A program made the position numbers and the translations under genes. From positions 310,001 to 374,000 of the forward strand of contig NZ_JARVSM010000004.1 in the NCBI RefSeq assembly GCF_030209175.1: a stretch of 64,000 nucleotides of DNA. The letters are read 5' to 3'. Below, piece after piece: positions 10,260-19,375 of this stretch (position 1 is the stretch's first letter; each line of letters starts with the position of its first letter). Source of the DNA: Pseudomonas sp. efr-133-TYG-5 (GTDB lineage Bacteria; Pseudomonadota; Gammaproteobacteria; Pseudomonadales; Pseudomonadaceae). A model generated the notes under the pieces. It saw only the letters and a list, made by a program, of their open reading frames with translations. It had not been told where the DNA came from and searched no databases.

Positions 10260-10493
10260 ATGTCGAGAGTATGTCAAGTTACCGGTAAGGGTCCGGTGAC
10301 TGGGAATAACATTTCCCACGCAAACAACAAAACCCGTCGTCGTTTCCTGCCGAACCTGCAGCATCATCGCTTCTGGGTTGAAGAAGAGAAACGTTTTGTG
10401 CGTCTGCGCGTATCTGCCAAAGGCATGCGCATCATCGACAAGCGTGGCATCAGTGTCGTGCTCGCCGAACTTCGCCGCGATGGCAAGATTTAA
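10260..10493 (+). CDS. rpmB: Large-subunit ribosomal protein bL28
   Basis: A 77-residue basic ribosomal protein beginning [19 protein letters not shown], with the L28 core [18 protein letters not shown] and the C-terminal [17 protein letters not shown]. It belongs to the 50S subunit. It is 11 bases upstream of rpmG in the usual two-gene operon. The radC-rpmB-rpmG order of enterobacteria is kept here, with the peptide-binding protein gene inserted between. Confidence 0.97.
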   Translation: MSRVCQVTGKGPVTGNNISHANNKTRRRFLPNLQHHRFWVEEEKRFVRLRVSAKGMRIIDKRGISVVLAELRRDGKI

Positions 10494-10504
10494 GGGAGCT
10501 AATC

Positions 10505-10660
10505 ATGCGTGAATTGATTCGTTTGATCTCGAGCGCCGGTACTGGTCACTTCTACACTACCGACAAGAACAAGCGTACTACCCCGGACAAAATCGAGATC
10601 AAGAAATATGATCCGGTTGTTCGCAAGCACGTGATCTACAAGGAAGGCAAAATCAAGTAA
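10505..10660 (+). CDS. rpmG: Large-subunit ribosomal protein bL33
   Basis: A 51-residue protein read directly from the sequence: it starts [20 protein letters not shown], contains [19 protein letters not shown] and ends [10 protein letters not shown]. It lacks the zinc-binding cysteines, as does the E. coli protein. A GGGAG ribosome binding site lies just before the ATG. A strong terminator follows 20 bases after the stop codon. Confidence 0.97.
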   Translation: MRELIRLISSAGTGHFYTTDKNKRTTPDKIEIKKYDPVVRKHVIYKEGKIK

Positions 10661-10680
10661 TTGATTTTTCCCGACTTACG

Positions 10681-10715
10681 AAAAAGGCCCGTATCTCACG
10701 ATACGGGCCTTTTTT
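10681..10715 (+). terminator. rpmBG terminator
   Basis: Stem AGGCCCGTATC / GATACGGGCCT with loop TCAC, flanked by an A-run and a T-run. Confidence 0.93.
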
Positions 10716-10752
10716 GTTGCCTCGAGTTCTTGCGGCATCTGGCCGGGCCGCT

Positions 10753-10840
10753 TCGCTGGCAAGCCGGCTCCCACAGTGAGCGCCGGTGTTCACAAAATCT
10801 GTGTTAACCACAAAACCGGTGGGAGCTGGCTTGCCAGCGA
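10753..10840. repeat. REP pair (REPIN), GCTGGC class
   Basis: Inverted copies of TCGCTGGCAAGCC-GGCTCCCACA and its complement (second copy GTGGGAGCTGGCTTGCCAGCGA) flank a 44-base spacer. Confidence 0.88.
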
Positions 10841-10867
10841 CAGGGCCGGATCAGCCAGCGAAAATCC

Positions 10868-11230
10868 TCAGGCCTTCTGTTCAAAGATCACATAGACCTT
10901 GCGGCAAGCTTCCAGCACTTCCCAGGTGCCACGGAACCCGGCCGGAATCACGAAGCGGTCACCCACGCGCAGGGTCTTGGCGTTGCCATCGCTGTCGCGC
11001 AGCACCGAAACCCCCTGCAGGATTTCGCAATATTCGTGTTCGGTGTAATTCACCGTCCATTGGCCAACCGCACCTTCCCACACGCCAACGCCCATTTGCC
11101 CACAAGGGCTTTCGTATTGATGGAACACGGCTTGTTCAGGGTCACCTTTGAGCACCTTGGCCGGGTCCGGACGATAGCGTTCGGCTTCGCTGCTCGTCAG
11201 GCTGATGTCGACGACGTTCTGGATGTTCAT
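10868..11230 (-). CDS. Cupin-domain protein (EutQ / ureidoglycine-type cupin)
   Basis: A 120-residue single-domain beta-barrel protein. The cupin motifs are recognisable: WTVNYTEHEYCEILQGVSVL carries the metal-binding acidic and histidine residues of motif 1 and GDRFVIPAGFRGTWEV forms motif 2. Such proteins are small isomerases, hydrolases or sensors; the substrate cannot be read. It is divergent from the kauB-type dehydrogenase gene, and the same pairing is common in pseudomonads, which suggests a link to polyamine or guanidino-acid breakdown. Confidence 0.82.
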   Translation of the reverse strand: MNIQNVVDISLTSSEAERYRPDPAKVLKGDPEQAVFHQYESPCGQMGVGVWEGAVGQWTVNYTEHEYCEILQGVSVLRDSDGNAKTLRVGDRFVIPAGFRGTWEVLEACRKVYVIFEQKA

Positions 11231-11283
11231 TGTTGTTTTCTCCCGTGATGACGGCGCGGTGGCTTGAAAGGGCCAAAGTCTAT

Positions 11284-11333
11284 GTTTATTAAAATGAACA
11301 CCGCAAGGCCGTATGGCGCGCTTATGTCAAATA
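11284..11333. promoter_or_regulatory. Candidate operators between cupin gene and kauB
   Basis: Two AT-rich imperfect palindromes: GTTTATTAAAATGAAC at 11284-11299 and a TCAAATATATTGA core near 11327-11339. They resemble in style the palindrome upstream of pauR at 23332-23388. A role as binding sites for PauR or another polyamine regulator is inference. Confidence 0.35.
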
Positions 11334-11467
11334 TATTGAAACAAACCCGGCGGCTGGTTTAGGGTGGCGGGTGCCTTCGGCCGAAATGCAGGCTGGCCGG
11401 GCAGAATTCTCGAAGACGCCGGCGAAGATCGCGCGGCGCTCGTATTCATTATGAGGAGGACACTCGA

Positions 11468-12961
11468 ATGACCACCCTGACTCGTGCCGACTGGGAACAA
11501 CGCGCCCGCGACCTGAAGATCGAAGGCCGCGCTTACCTCAATGGCGAGTACACCGATGCCGTCTCCGGCGAGACCTTCGAGTGCATCAGCCCGGTCGATG
11601 GCCGTCTGCTGGGCAAGATCGCCAGCTGTGACGCCGCCGATGCCCAGCGCGCCGTGGAAAACGCTCGCGCCACCTTCAATTCCGGCGTCTGGTCGCGCCT
11701 GGCGCCGACCAAGCGCAAAGCCACCATGATCCGTTTCGCCGGCCTGCTGAAACAGCACGCCGAAGAACTGGCCCTGCTCGAAACCCTCGACATGGGCAAG
11801 CCGATCAGCGATTCGCTGTACATCGATGTCCCGGGTGCGGCGCAGGCGCTGAGCTGGAGCGGTGAGGCGATCGACAAGATCTACGACGAAGTCGCCGCCA
11901 CCCCGCACGATCAGTTGGGTCTGGTGACCCGCGAGCCGGTGGGCGTGGTCGGCGCCATCGTGCCGTGGAACTTCCCGCTGATGATGGCGTGCTGGAAGCT
12001 GGGCCCGGCGCTGTCGACCGGTAACTCGGTGATCCTCAAGCCGTCGGAAAAATCCCCGCTGACCGCCATCCGCATCGCCGCCCTGGCGGTCGAGGCCGGC
12101 ATTCCGAAAGGCGTGCTCAACGTGCTGCCGGGCTACGGCCACACCGTCGGCAAGGCGCTGGCCCTGCATAACGACGTCGACACCCTGGTATTCACCGGTT
12201 CGACCAAGATCGCCAAGCAACTGATGGTCTACTCCGGCGAATCGAACATGAAACGCGTGTGGCTGGAGGCCGGTGGCAAGAGCCCGAACATCGTCTTTGC
12301 CGATGCGCCGGATCTGCAAGCCGCTGCCGAATCCGCCGCCAGCGCCATCGCCTTCAACCAGGGCGAGGTCTGCACCGCCGGTTCGCGCCTGCTGGTCGAG
12401 CGTTCGATCAAGGACAAATTCCTGCCGATGGTGATCGAGGCGCTGAAAGCCTGGAAGCCGGGCAACCCGCTGGACCCGGCGACCAACGTCGGTGCGCTGG
12501 TCGATACCCAGCAGATGAACACCGTGCTGTCGTACATCGAGTCTGGCCACAGCGACGGCGCCAAGCTGGTGGTCGGCGGCAAGCGCATCCTTCAGGAAAC
12601 CGGTGGCACCTACGTCGAACCGACGATTTTCGACGGCGTGAGCAACGCGATGAAGATTGCCCAGGAAGAGATCTTTGGCCCGGTGCTGTCGGTCATCGCC
12701 TTCGACACCGCCGAAGAAGCGATCCAGATTGCCAACGACACGCCGTACGGCCTGGCCGCCGCTGTCTGGACCCAGGACATTTCCAAGGCGCACCTGACGG
12801 CCAAGGCACTGCGTGCCGGCAGCGTGTGGGTCAACCAGTACGACGGCGGCGACATGACTGCACCGTTCGGCGGCTTCAAGCAGTCGGGCAACGGTCGTGA
12901 CAAGTCGCTGCATGCGTTCGACAAGTACACCGAGCTGAAAGCGACGTGGATCAAGCTGTAA
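11468..12961 (+). CDS. kauB: NAD-dependent aldehyde dehydrogenase, KauB/PauC type
   Basis: A 497-residue aldehyde dehydrogenase. The catalytic cysteine is C302 in NQGEVCTAGSR and the general-base glutamate is E267 in LEAGGKSPN; the cofactor motifs PWNFPLMMACWK and FTGSTKIAKQL are intact. In P. aeruginosa the gene at this position oxidises 4-guanidinobutyraldehyde and gamma-glutamyl-aminoaldehydes in arginine and polyamine catabolism. A strong GAGGAGG precedes the ATG. The oxidase gene at 17918 and pauR at 23404 support the polyamine assignment. Closely related dehydrogenases such as PuuC cannot be excluded. Confidence 0.88.
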   Translation: MTTLTRADWEQRARDLKIEGRAYLNGEYTDAVSGETFECISPVDGRLLGKIASCDAADAQRAVENARATFNSGVWSRLAPTKRKATMIRFAGLLKQHAEELALLETLDMGKPISDSLYIDVPGAAQALSWSGEAIDKIYDEVAATPHDQLGLVTREPVGVVGAIVPWNFPLMMACWKLGPALSTGNSVILKPSEKSPLTAIRIAALAVEAGIPKGVLNVLPGYGHTVGKALALHNDVDTLVFTGSTKIAKQLMVYSGESNMKRVWLEAGGKSPNIVFADAPDLQAAAESAASAIAFNQGEVCTAGSRLLVERSIKDKFLPMVIEALKAWKPGNPLDPATNVGALVDTQQMNTVLSYIESGHSDGAKLVVGGKRILQETGGTYVEPTIFDGVSNAMKIAQEEIFGPVLSVIAFDTAEEAIQIANDTPYGLAAAVWTQDISKAHLTAKALRAGSVWVNQYDGGDMTAPFGGFKQSGNGRDKSLHAFDKYTELKATWIKL

Positions 12962-12973
12962 GCCGTTAACGGG

Positions 12974-12992
12974 AGCCCGGCAACGCCGGGCT
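12974..12992 (+). terminator. Short hairpin after kauB
   Basis: AGCCCGGC, loop AAC, GCCGGGCT, 13 bases after the stop codon. The T-tract is weak. Confidence 0.6.
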
Positions 12993-13014
12993 TCCTGACG
13001 AAACAGCGATCCCC

Positions 13015-13103
13015 TGTGGGAGCGAGCCTGCTCGCGAAAGCGGTGTATCAGTCAGCCATGCGCTGAATGTGAAACCGTATTCGCGAGCAGGCCCGCTCCC
13101 ACA
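13015..13103. repeat. REP pair (REPIN), GCGAGC class
   Basis: TGTGGGAGCGAGCCTGCTCGCG at 13015-13036 and an inverted copy ending at 13103. Confidence 0.9.
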
Positions 13104-13147
13104 GTGGTTTTGTGGTGCCTATAAAAATATCCACAGGAGCGTGGAAC

Positions 13148-14290
13148 ATGCGTTGGGCGACGTATTTCGCCGTGTTGGCGTCTGTCTTGAGTGTCGGCCT
13201 GGCCCTGGGGGTCAGCATGCCGCTGGTGTCGCTGCGCCTGGAGAGCTGGGGCTACGGTTCGTTCGCCATTGGTGTCATGGCAGCGATGCCGGCCATTGGC
13301 GTGCTGCTCGGGGCGAAGATTTCCAGTCATCTGGCGGCGCGCTTCGGCACGGCGAACCTGATGCGCCTGTGCCTGTGGGCCGGGGCGCTGTCGATCGGGC
13401 TGCTGGCGCTGTTGCCGAGCTATCCGGTCTGGCTGGTCCTGCGCCTGATGATCGGGGTGATCCTGACCATCGTGTTCATCCTCGGCGAGAGCTGGATCAA
13501 CCAACTGGTGGTGGAAAACTGGCGCGGACGCCTGGTCGCCCTGTATGGCAGCAGCTATGCGCTGAGCCAACTGTCTGGTCCGCTGCTGCTGGGGGCGTTG
13601 GGCACCGAACATGATTACGGTTTCTGGGTGGGTGTCGGCTTGCTCACGGTGTCGCCCTTGCTGCTGCTCGGTCGCAGCGGAGCGCCGAGCAGCGAAGCCA
13701 GCAGTGTCACCTTCGGCGACCTGTGGGGCTTTGCCCGCGAGCTGCCGGCGATTGCCTGGGCGGTGTCGCTGTTCGCCGCGTTCGAGGCGATGATCCTCAC
13801 GCTGTTGCCGGTGTATTGCCTGCAACAGGGCTTTAGCGCCGAGATTGCGCTGGCGATGGTCAGTACCGTGGTGGTCGGTGATGCGCTGCTGCAGTTGCCG
13901 ATTGGCGCGTTGGCCGATTACCTGTCGCGACGCACCTTGTTCAGCGGTTGCGCCGTGGTGTTGATGCTGTCGAGCCTGGCGATTCCCATGCTGCTCGACA
14001 CGCTGCTGATCTGGCCACTGTGGGTGCTGTTCGGGGCCAGTGCCGGGGGCCTGTTCACGCTGTCGTTGATCCTGATCGGCGAACGTTACCGCGACGATGC
14101 GCTGGTGCGCGCCAATGCCCACATTGCGCAGTTGTGGGGTGTCGGTTGTCTGATCGGGCCGCTGCTGGCCGGGGCGGGCAGCCAGTGGATCAGCGGGCAT
14201 GCGTTGCCGTTGCTGATGGCGGCGGGAGCGTTTGGGCTGGTGCTTCTGCTGATGCGCCAAGGTGCATTCGGTACGGTGCAACCGGCCTGA
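13148..14290 (+). CDS. MFS transporter (YcaD-like)
   Basis: A 380-residue protein with twelve hydrophobic segments. It begins MRWATYFAVLASVLSVGLAL and carries the YcaD-family loop YGSFAIGVMAAMPAIGVLLGAKISS and the acidic-aromatic stretch FILGESWINQLVVENWRGR between helices 4 and 5. The start at 13148 is preceded by CAGGAG; a reading from 13112 would run through the REP flank. It acts in the inner membrane; the substrate is unknown. Its place between kauB and a PLD lipoprotein is conserved in pseudomonads. Confidence 0.85.
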   Translation: MRWATYFAVLASVLSVGLALGVSMPLVSLRLESWGYGSFAIGVMAAMPAIGVLLGAKISSHLAARFGTANLMRLCLWAGALSIGLLALLPSYPVWLVLRLMIGVILTIVFILGESWINQLVVENWRGRLVALYGSSYALSQLSGPLLLGALGTEHDYGFWVGVGLLTVSPLLLLGRSGAPSSEASSVTFGDLWGFARELPAIAWAVSLFAAFEAMILTLLPVYCLQQGFSAEIALAMVSTVVVGDALLQLPIGALADYLSRRTLFSGCAVVLMLSSLAIPMLLDTLLIWPLWVLFGASAGGLFTLSLILIGERYRDDALVRANAHIAQLWGVGCLIGPLLAGAGSQWISGHALPLLMAAGAFGLVLLLMRQGAFGTVQPA

Positions 14291-14299
14291 GGTTGCTTT

Positions 14300-15868
14300 C
14301 TAAAGCATTTTCTCCAGGCCGACCGTGGTGCTGAACCAGGCATTGAAGCGCCGCCACCAGCTCCCCGGTTCCTTGGTCAGTGTGTGCAGCTGGCCATTGT
14401 CCTCGGTCACCCAGACGATTTTGCCAGCCTCCAGCTTCGCCTGATAACTCAACGCCGGCGCCATGCCCTGCAGCGCGAGTTCGCGCACATGTGCGGCCAG
14501 CTCCGGGCTGTCGACCAGCACGCCGACTTCGGTATTCCACAGCACCGAGCGCGGGTCGAAGTTGAACGAGCCGATAAACGATTTCTGCCGGTCGAAGATC
14601 ATCGCCTTGCTGTGCAGGCTGGAATCCGAGCCGCGAAACGATTTGCTGTAGAACACGCGCGGGCCGCTGCCCGGGTTATCCCCAGGCTGGCGGCGCAGTT
14701 CGTACAGTTTCACCCCGTGCTCGAGCAACGCCTTGCGATAGGGCGCATAACCACCGTGCACCGCCGGTACGTCGGTGGCTTCCAGCGCATTGGTCAGCAG
14801 GCTCACCGACACCCCGGCATCGGCGCGCCCGGTCAGGTACACCAGCCCCGGTTGGCCCGGTACGAAATACGCCGAGATCATCATCAGCTCCTTGCTGACG
14901 CCACGCAGCTCCGGCGCCAGTTGCGTGGTCAGGAGCAGCTGCGGATCCGGTTCCTGCTTGGCCAGCACTTTGCTCGGTGCGTCCCACAGCGCCTGGTTCC
15001 AGGCCCAGATCAGCTCCTTGCGCCAGATGTCCATGCGCGGCGCGGTCTTGAACGTCATCAGTTGCTGATACAGCGCATGGTTCTGCTTGCGGGTTTCCTC
15101 CAGCGATTCTTCCAGGCGCGTGCGGGTGTTCTGCAGGTCCTTGCCGGTCGGTCGGCTGGAAAGGAATTCGTCGATCGGCTTGCTCAGGGCGCTGTTCCAG
15201 TACTGGTCGAAACTGTGCCCGAGCTGCTCGGCGACCGGCCCGACGCTGAGCATGTCGATGTCGGTGAAATTCAGGTTGGGCTCGGCATCGAAATACTCGT
15301 CGCCGAGGTTGCGCCCGCCGACGATGGCCACGCTGCTGTCGGCCAGCCACAGTTTGTTGTGCATGCGCCGGTGTTGCAGCGACAGATTGAACAGCCGCCC
15401 GGCAGCGCGCGTCACCCCGGTGCTGCGCCCCAGATGCAGCGGATTGAACAGGCGGATCTGGATCTGCGGATGCGCAGCCAGGGTGGCGATGATCTGGTCG
15501 AGGCCGTCGCTGGTGGTGTCGTCGAGCAGGATGCGCACGCGCACGCCACGGTCGGCAGCCTTGAGCAGTTCGCTGACCAGCATCCGCGTGCTGATGCCGT
15601 CATGAACGATGTAGTACTGCAGGTCGAGGCTGCTTTGCGCGTGGCGGATCAGTTCGGCGCGGGCGGTAAAGGCTTCGGTGCTGTTGGACAGCAGGCGGAA
15701 ACCCGACTGGCCTTGATAGGGCGCGGCCTGGGCCTGGACCGAGCGACCGAACGCCGAGTCGGCGGCCGGCAGTGCCTGGCTCGGTTCGCGCGGCACATCG
15801 AGGGTTGCGCAACCGCCAAGGAACGCGGCGAGTAACAGCAGAGCGAGTAGGGGCTGTCTGAAGCTCAC
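14300..15868 (-). CDS. Phospholipase D family lipoprotein (cardiolipin-synthase-like)
   Basis: A 522-residue protein with a lipoprotein signal peptide (MSFRQPLLALLLLAAFLGGC, lipobox LGGC, lipidated C20). Two HKD motifs mark the PLD superfamily: HNKLWLAD at residues 170-177 and HSKAMIFD at residues 419-426, each followed by the conserved GGRN or GSFN element. The layout resembles YmdC/ClsC, which makes cardiolipin from phosphatidylglycerol and phosphatidylethanolamine. Membrane anchoring on the periplasmic side is expected. It ends 10 bases from the convergent MFS gene. Confidence 0.88.
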   Translation of the reverse strand: MSFRQPLLALLLLAAFLGGCATLDVPREPSQALPAADSAFGRSVQAQAAPYQGQSGFRLLSNSTEAFTARAELIRHAQSSLDLQYYIVHDGISTRMLVSELLKAADRGVRVRILLDDTTSDGLDQIIATLAAHPQIQIRLFNPLHLGRSTGVTRAAGRLFNLSLQHRRMHNKLWLADSSVAIVGGRNLGDEYFDAEPNLNFTDIDMLSVGPVAEQLGHSFDQYWNSALSKPIDEFLSSRPTGKDLQNTRTRLEESLEETRKQNHALYQQLMTFKTAPRMDIWRKELIWAWNQALWDAPSKVLAKQEPDPQLLLTTQLAPELRGVSKELMMISAYFVPGQPGLVYLTGRADAGVSVSLLTNALEATDVPAVHGGYAPYRKALLEHGVKLYELRRQPGDNPGSGPRVFYSKSFRGSDSSLHSKAMIFDRQKSFIGSFNFDPRSVLWNTEVGVLVDSPELAAHVRELALQGMAPALSYQAKLEAGKIVWVTEDNGQLHTLTKEPGSWWRRFNAWFSTTVGLEKML

Positions 15869-15928
15869 GTAGGATCGTTCCGATTGGCGGCAAAGGTCGG
15901 CATATGGACGCTGGCGGCTCGAAAAAGG

Positions 15929-17350
15929 TCAGTCGGCTTCGGCCAGCAGTCTGATCGCCGCTGCGCCGACCTTGCGCACCGCTTCTTCGATCTGCGGTGT
16001 CGGTTTGGCAGCGTAGTTCATCCGCAGGCAATTGCGGTACTTGCCGGAGGCGGAAAAGATGCTGCCGACGGCAATCTGTACGCCCTGGTCGTGCAACGCC
16101 CGGTTCAGTTTCAAGGTATCGAAGCCTTCCGGCAGTTCGACCCAGAGCATGAAGCTGCCCTGCGGGCGACTGGCGCGGGTGCCCGCCGGGAAATAACGGC
16201 TTACCCAGTCGATCATCACGTCGCGATTGCGTTGGTATTGTGTGCGCATCCGCCGCAAATGCGGTTCGAAGTGGCCGCCCTTGAGAAATTCGGCAATGGC
16301 AATCTGCGGTTGCGGCGCGGTCGAGCCGGTGCTGATGTATTTCATGTGCAGCACCCGTTCCAGGTAACGCCCGGGGGCGACCCAGCCGATGCGCAGGCCC
16401 GGCGCCAGGCTCTTGGAAAACGAACTGCACAACAGCACGCGACCGTCTTCGTCGAACGATTTGATCGTGCGCGGGCGCGGGTAGGTGTAGGCCAGTTCGC
16501 CATACACATCGTCCTCGATGATCGCCACGTCGAAGCGCTGGGCCAGGCTGAGCAGGGCACGTTTGCGCGACTCCGGCATGATGTAGCCGAGCGGATTGTT
16601 GCAGTTGGGCGTGATCTGAATGACCTTGATCGGCCATTGTTCCAGCGCCAGTTCCAGTGCTTCGAGGCTGATTCCGGTGAGCGGGTCGGTGGGTATTTCC
16701 AGGGCTTTCATGCCCAGGCCCTTGAGGGTCTGCATGGCGCCATGGAAGCTTGGCGAATCCACCGCGACGATGTCGCCGGGCTCGCAGATCGCGTGGATGC
16801 TGGTGGACAGCGCCTCATGGCAGCCAGTGGTGACGACCAGGTCGCTGGCGCTCAGCTGGCAGCCGGAATCGAGCATCAGCCGGGCGATCTGTTCGCGCAG
16901 TTCGAGGGTGCCGTGGATGTTGTCGTAATGCAGGCCCGGCATGTCCTGGCGCCGGCTGATGCGGGCCAGGCCGCGCAGTAGCGGTTTCATCGTCGGCGAG
17001 CTGACATCCGGCATGCCGCGGCCGAGCTGCACGACATCCTTGCGCGGCACCGCGCGGATCAGCTCCAGCACCTGATCCCACTGGGAAATCTCCACCGGCC
17101 GCTGCGCCGGGCGCCCGACCACGGGCAGCTCCGGCAGCTCGCGGCCGACCGGTACGAAGTAGCCGGACTTGGGTTTCGGCGTGGCCAGGCCGCTGTCCTC
17201 GAGCATCCGGTAGGCCTGTTGCACCGTGCTCAGGCTGACCCCGTGTTCAACGCTCAGGGCGCGCACCGACGGCAGCCGGTCGCCGGGGCGGTAGAAGCCC
17301 TGTTCGATGCGTGTACCGAGCAATTCGGCGAGATTGACGTAGAGGGTCAT
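15929..17350 (-). CDS. MocR/PdxR-type regulator: GntR winged helix fused to class I aminotransferase
   Basis: A 473-residue fusion. Residues 1-70 form a GntR-type winged helix (PGDRLPSVRALSVEHGVSLSTVQQAY), followed by a linker and a fold-type I aminotransferase domain with the PLP lysine K313 in SSFSKSLAPGLRIGW and the conserved TPNCNNPLG and DDVYGELAY segments. Such proteins sense PLP or an amino-acid-PLP adduct and regulate vitamin B6, GABA or taurine-related genes. The target cannot be read here; the divergent DUF1127 gene 179 bases away is one candidate. Confidence 0.9.
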   Translation of the reverse strand: MTLYVNLAELLGTRIEQGFYRPGDRLPSVRALSVEHGVSLSTVQQAYRMLEDSGLATPKPKSGYFVPVGRELPELPVVGRPAQRPVEISQWDQVLELIRAVPRKDVVQLGRGMPDVSSPTMKPLLRGLARISRRQDMPGLHYDNIHGTLELREQIARLMLDSGCQLSASDLVVTTGCHEALSTSIHAICEPGDIVAVDSPSFHGAMQTLKGLGMKALEIPTDPLTGISLEALELALEQWPIKVIQITPNCNNPLGYIMPESRKRALLSLAQRFDVAIIEDDVYGELAYTYPRPRTIKSFDEDGRVLLCSSFSKSLAPGLRIGWVAPGRYLERVLHMKYISTGSTAPQPQIAIAEFLKGGHFEPHLRRMRTQYQRNRDVMIDWVSRYFPAGTRASRPQGSFMLWVELPEGFDTLKLNRALHDQGVQIAVGSIFSASGKYRNCLRMNYAAKPTPQIEEAVRKVGAAAIRLLAEAD

Positions 17351-17529
17351 GGCACTGCCTCGGTGCAGGTGATTCGGAAAACCAGTACAGATACGGCAAA
17401 AATCGACAATTCAGTCTTCGCAGCGGCAAATCTGTATGGAGTTAATACAGTTGCTTTGAATCTGTAATGGTTTTGCTCACCCGCGCATCATGGAATCTCT
17501 GGCTACCCAAGTAAACAGGAGCAACGAAA

Positions 17530-17775
17530 ATGAACGGCTTGAGCGATGTGCGGCTGACGTTACACAGTCAGGAACTGGAGGCGGGGCAACAGGACAACGC
17601 GCGCAACGAGATCCTGCGCAACGCGCCGTCCGGCCTGAGTCGCTGGGACCTGTTCTGGCATCGTCTGCACACACGCAAGGCGTTGCTGCGCCTGACGCCG
17701 GAGCAGCTCAAGGACATCGGGCTGACGCGCGAGCAGGCGCTGGAGGAGGGGTTGAAGCCGTTCTGGCGGATCTGA
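17530..17775 (+). CDS. DUF1127 family small protein
   Basis: An 81-residue protein whose C-terminal half is the DUF1127 (YjiS-like) domain: the arginine- and tryptophan-containing helix SRWDLFWHRLHTRKALLRLT, then EQLKDIGLTREQALEEGLKPFWRI. Small DUF1127 proteins in alphaproteobacteria bind RNA and affect phosphate or carbon metabolism; this one is not characterised. It is divergent from the MocR-type gene and may be its target. Confidence 0.85.
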   Translation: MNGLSDVRLTLHSQELEAGQQDNARNEILRNAPSGLSRWDLFWHRLHTRKALLRLTPEQLKDIGLTREQALEEGLKPFWRI

Positions 17776-17801
17776 GATCTGTAGTGGTCTTGCGGGCCTC
17801 G

Positions 17802-17890
17802 TCGCTGGCAAGCCAGCTCCCACGGTTATCGTGGCTGTTCACAATCGCGGTGTTCATCCCAAACCCTGTGGGAGCTGGCTTGCCAGCGAT
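17802..17890. repeat. REP pair (REPIN), GCTGGC class
   Basis: TCGCTGGCAAGCCAGCTCCCAC at the left and an inverted copy (GTGGGAGCTGGCTTGCCAGCGA) at the right. Confidence 0.9.
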
Positions 17891-17917
17891 AGCGGCCTCA
17901 TGATCGCTGCAAATACA

Positions 17918-19228
17918 TCAGACCAGCTCCTTGAGCCGATGCCACAACATCCCCAGTGCCAGCAACGGCGAGCGCAGATGCTTGCCGCCGGGGAAGGTGA
18001 TGTGCGGCACTCTGGCGAACAGGTCGAAACCGCCGCTGTGCTGGCCGCTGATCGCCTCGGCCAACAGCTTGCCCGCCAGGTGCGTGGCATTCACCCCGTG
18101 ACCGGAGTACGCCTGGGCGTAATACACGTTCGGCTGTTCGGCGAGTCGGCCAATCTGCGGCAGACGGTTGGCGCCGATCCCGATCATGCCGCCCCACTGG
18201 TAGGCGATTTTCACCCCGGCCAACTGCGGGAACACCGCCAGCATCTTCGGCTGCATGTAGGCGCCGATGTCCTGCGGATCGCGCCCCGAGTAGTGGCAGG
18301 CGCCGCCGAACAGCAGGCGTCGATCCGCCGAGAGCCGGTAGTAATCCAGCGCCACCCGTTGGTCGCAGACCGCCATGTTCTGCGGCAGCAGGGCGTGTGC
18401 CTGTTCTGCGCTCAACGGTTCGGTGGCGATGATGTAGCTGCCGGCGGGCAGCACTTTGCCGCTGAGTTGCGCGTTGAGGCCGTTGAGGTAGGCGTTGCAG
18501 CCCAGCACCAGCGTTTTCGCCCGCACTGAACCTTGTGCGGTGTGTACGCGAACTTCGGGGCCGTAATCGATACGCGTCACCGCCGACTGCTCGAACAGCT
18601 GCACGCCCAGTTGCTGCGCGGCGGCGGCTTCGCCAAGCGCCAGATTGAGCGGATGCAGATGCCCGGAACCCATGTCGATCAAGCCGCCGACGTAGCGCGT
18701 GGAGCCGACCACCGTGTGCATTTCATCGGCTTGCAGCAGACGGGTTTCGTAGCGATAGCCGAGGCCGCGCAGCTCTTCGGCGTCTTCGGCAAAGCCTTCG
18801 AGGTCGGCAGGCTTGTTGGCGAGGTCGCAGTAGCCCCAGGTCAGGTCGCACGGGATCTGGAAGCGCTCGACGCGCTGGCGGACGATTTCCACTGCTTCCA
18901 GGCCCATGAGTTTCATCTGGCGTACGCCCTCGGTGCCGATGACGTTGGTGAATTGATCGAGACCGTGGCCGACCCCGCGAATCAACTGCCCGCCGTTGCG
19001 ACCACTGGCGCCCCAGCCGATCCGATGCGCTTCCAGCAACACCACGCTGAGGCCGCGCTCGGCCAGTTCCAGCGCGGTGTTGAGCCCGGAGAAGCCGCCG
19101 CCGACCACGCACACGTCTGCAATCACTTCACCCTGCAGCGGCGGATGATCGGGCTGCGGCAGGCTGCTGGCGGCGTAATAAGAGGCAACGTGGGGTTGGC
19201 TCGCGAGGGTTCGGGCGCGGGCATTCAT
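17918..19228 (-). CDS. pauB: FAD-dependent oxidoreductase, PauB/PuuB type
   Basis: A 436-residue DAO-family flavoprotein. The dinucleotide-binding motif VCVVGGGFSGLNTALELAERG starts near residue 38, followed by the typical ARIGWGASGRNGGQ-like segment (HRIGWGASGRNGGQLI) of putrescine-type oxidases, and a C-terminal FAD loop (YYAQAYSGHGVNATHLAG). The family oxidises gamma-glutamylated polyamines to aldehydes that KauB/PauC then oxidises; both genes lie in this neighbourhood. Three close start codons exist (19237, 19234, 19228); none has a strong ribosome site. Sarcosine or other amine oxidase activity is an alternative. Confidence 0.83.
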   Translation of the reverse strand: MNARARTLASQPHVASYYAASSLPQPDHPPLQGEVIADVCVVGGGFSGLNTALELAERGLSVVLLEAHRIGWGASGRNGGQLIRGVGHGLDQFTNVIGTEGVRQMKLMGLEAVEIVRQRVERFQIPCDLTWGYCDLANKPADLEGFAEDAEELRGLGYRYETRLLQADEMHTVVGSTRYVGGLIDMGSGHLHPLNLALGEAAAAQQLGVQLFEQSAVTRIDYGPEVRVHTAQGSVRAKTLVLGCNAYLNGLNAQLSGKVLPAGSYIIATEPLSAEQAHALLPQNMAVCDQRVALDYYRLSADRRLLFGGACHYSGRDPQDIGAYMQPKMLAVFPQLAGVKIAYQWGGMIGIGANRLPQIGRLAEQPNVYYAQAYSGHGVNATHLAGKLLAEAISGQHSGGFDLFARVPHITFPGGKHLRSPLLALGMLWHRLKELV

Positions 19229-19375
19229 GGGCATCATCCAACGGCTGGGTGTCGAGAAAATTTGACGGAGCATAAGCCGCACGCCCGAGGACGGGCAACA
19301 CTGGTCGGCCGTTGCTGTCTGGGTCGCGTCTTTTGCGGCACAATTGCCGCCTATTTCGCTCCGGTTACCGCTGCA

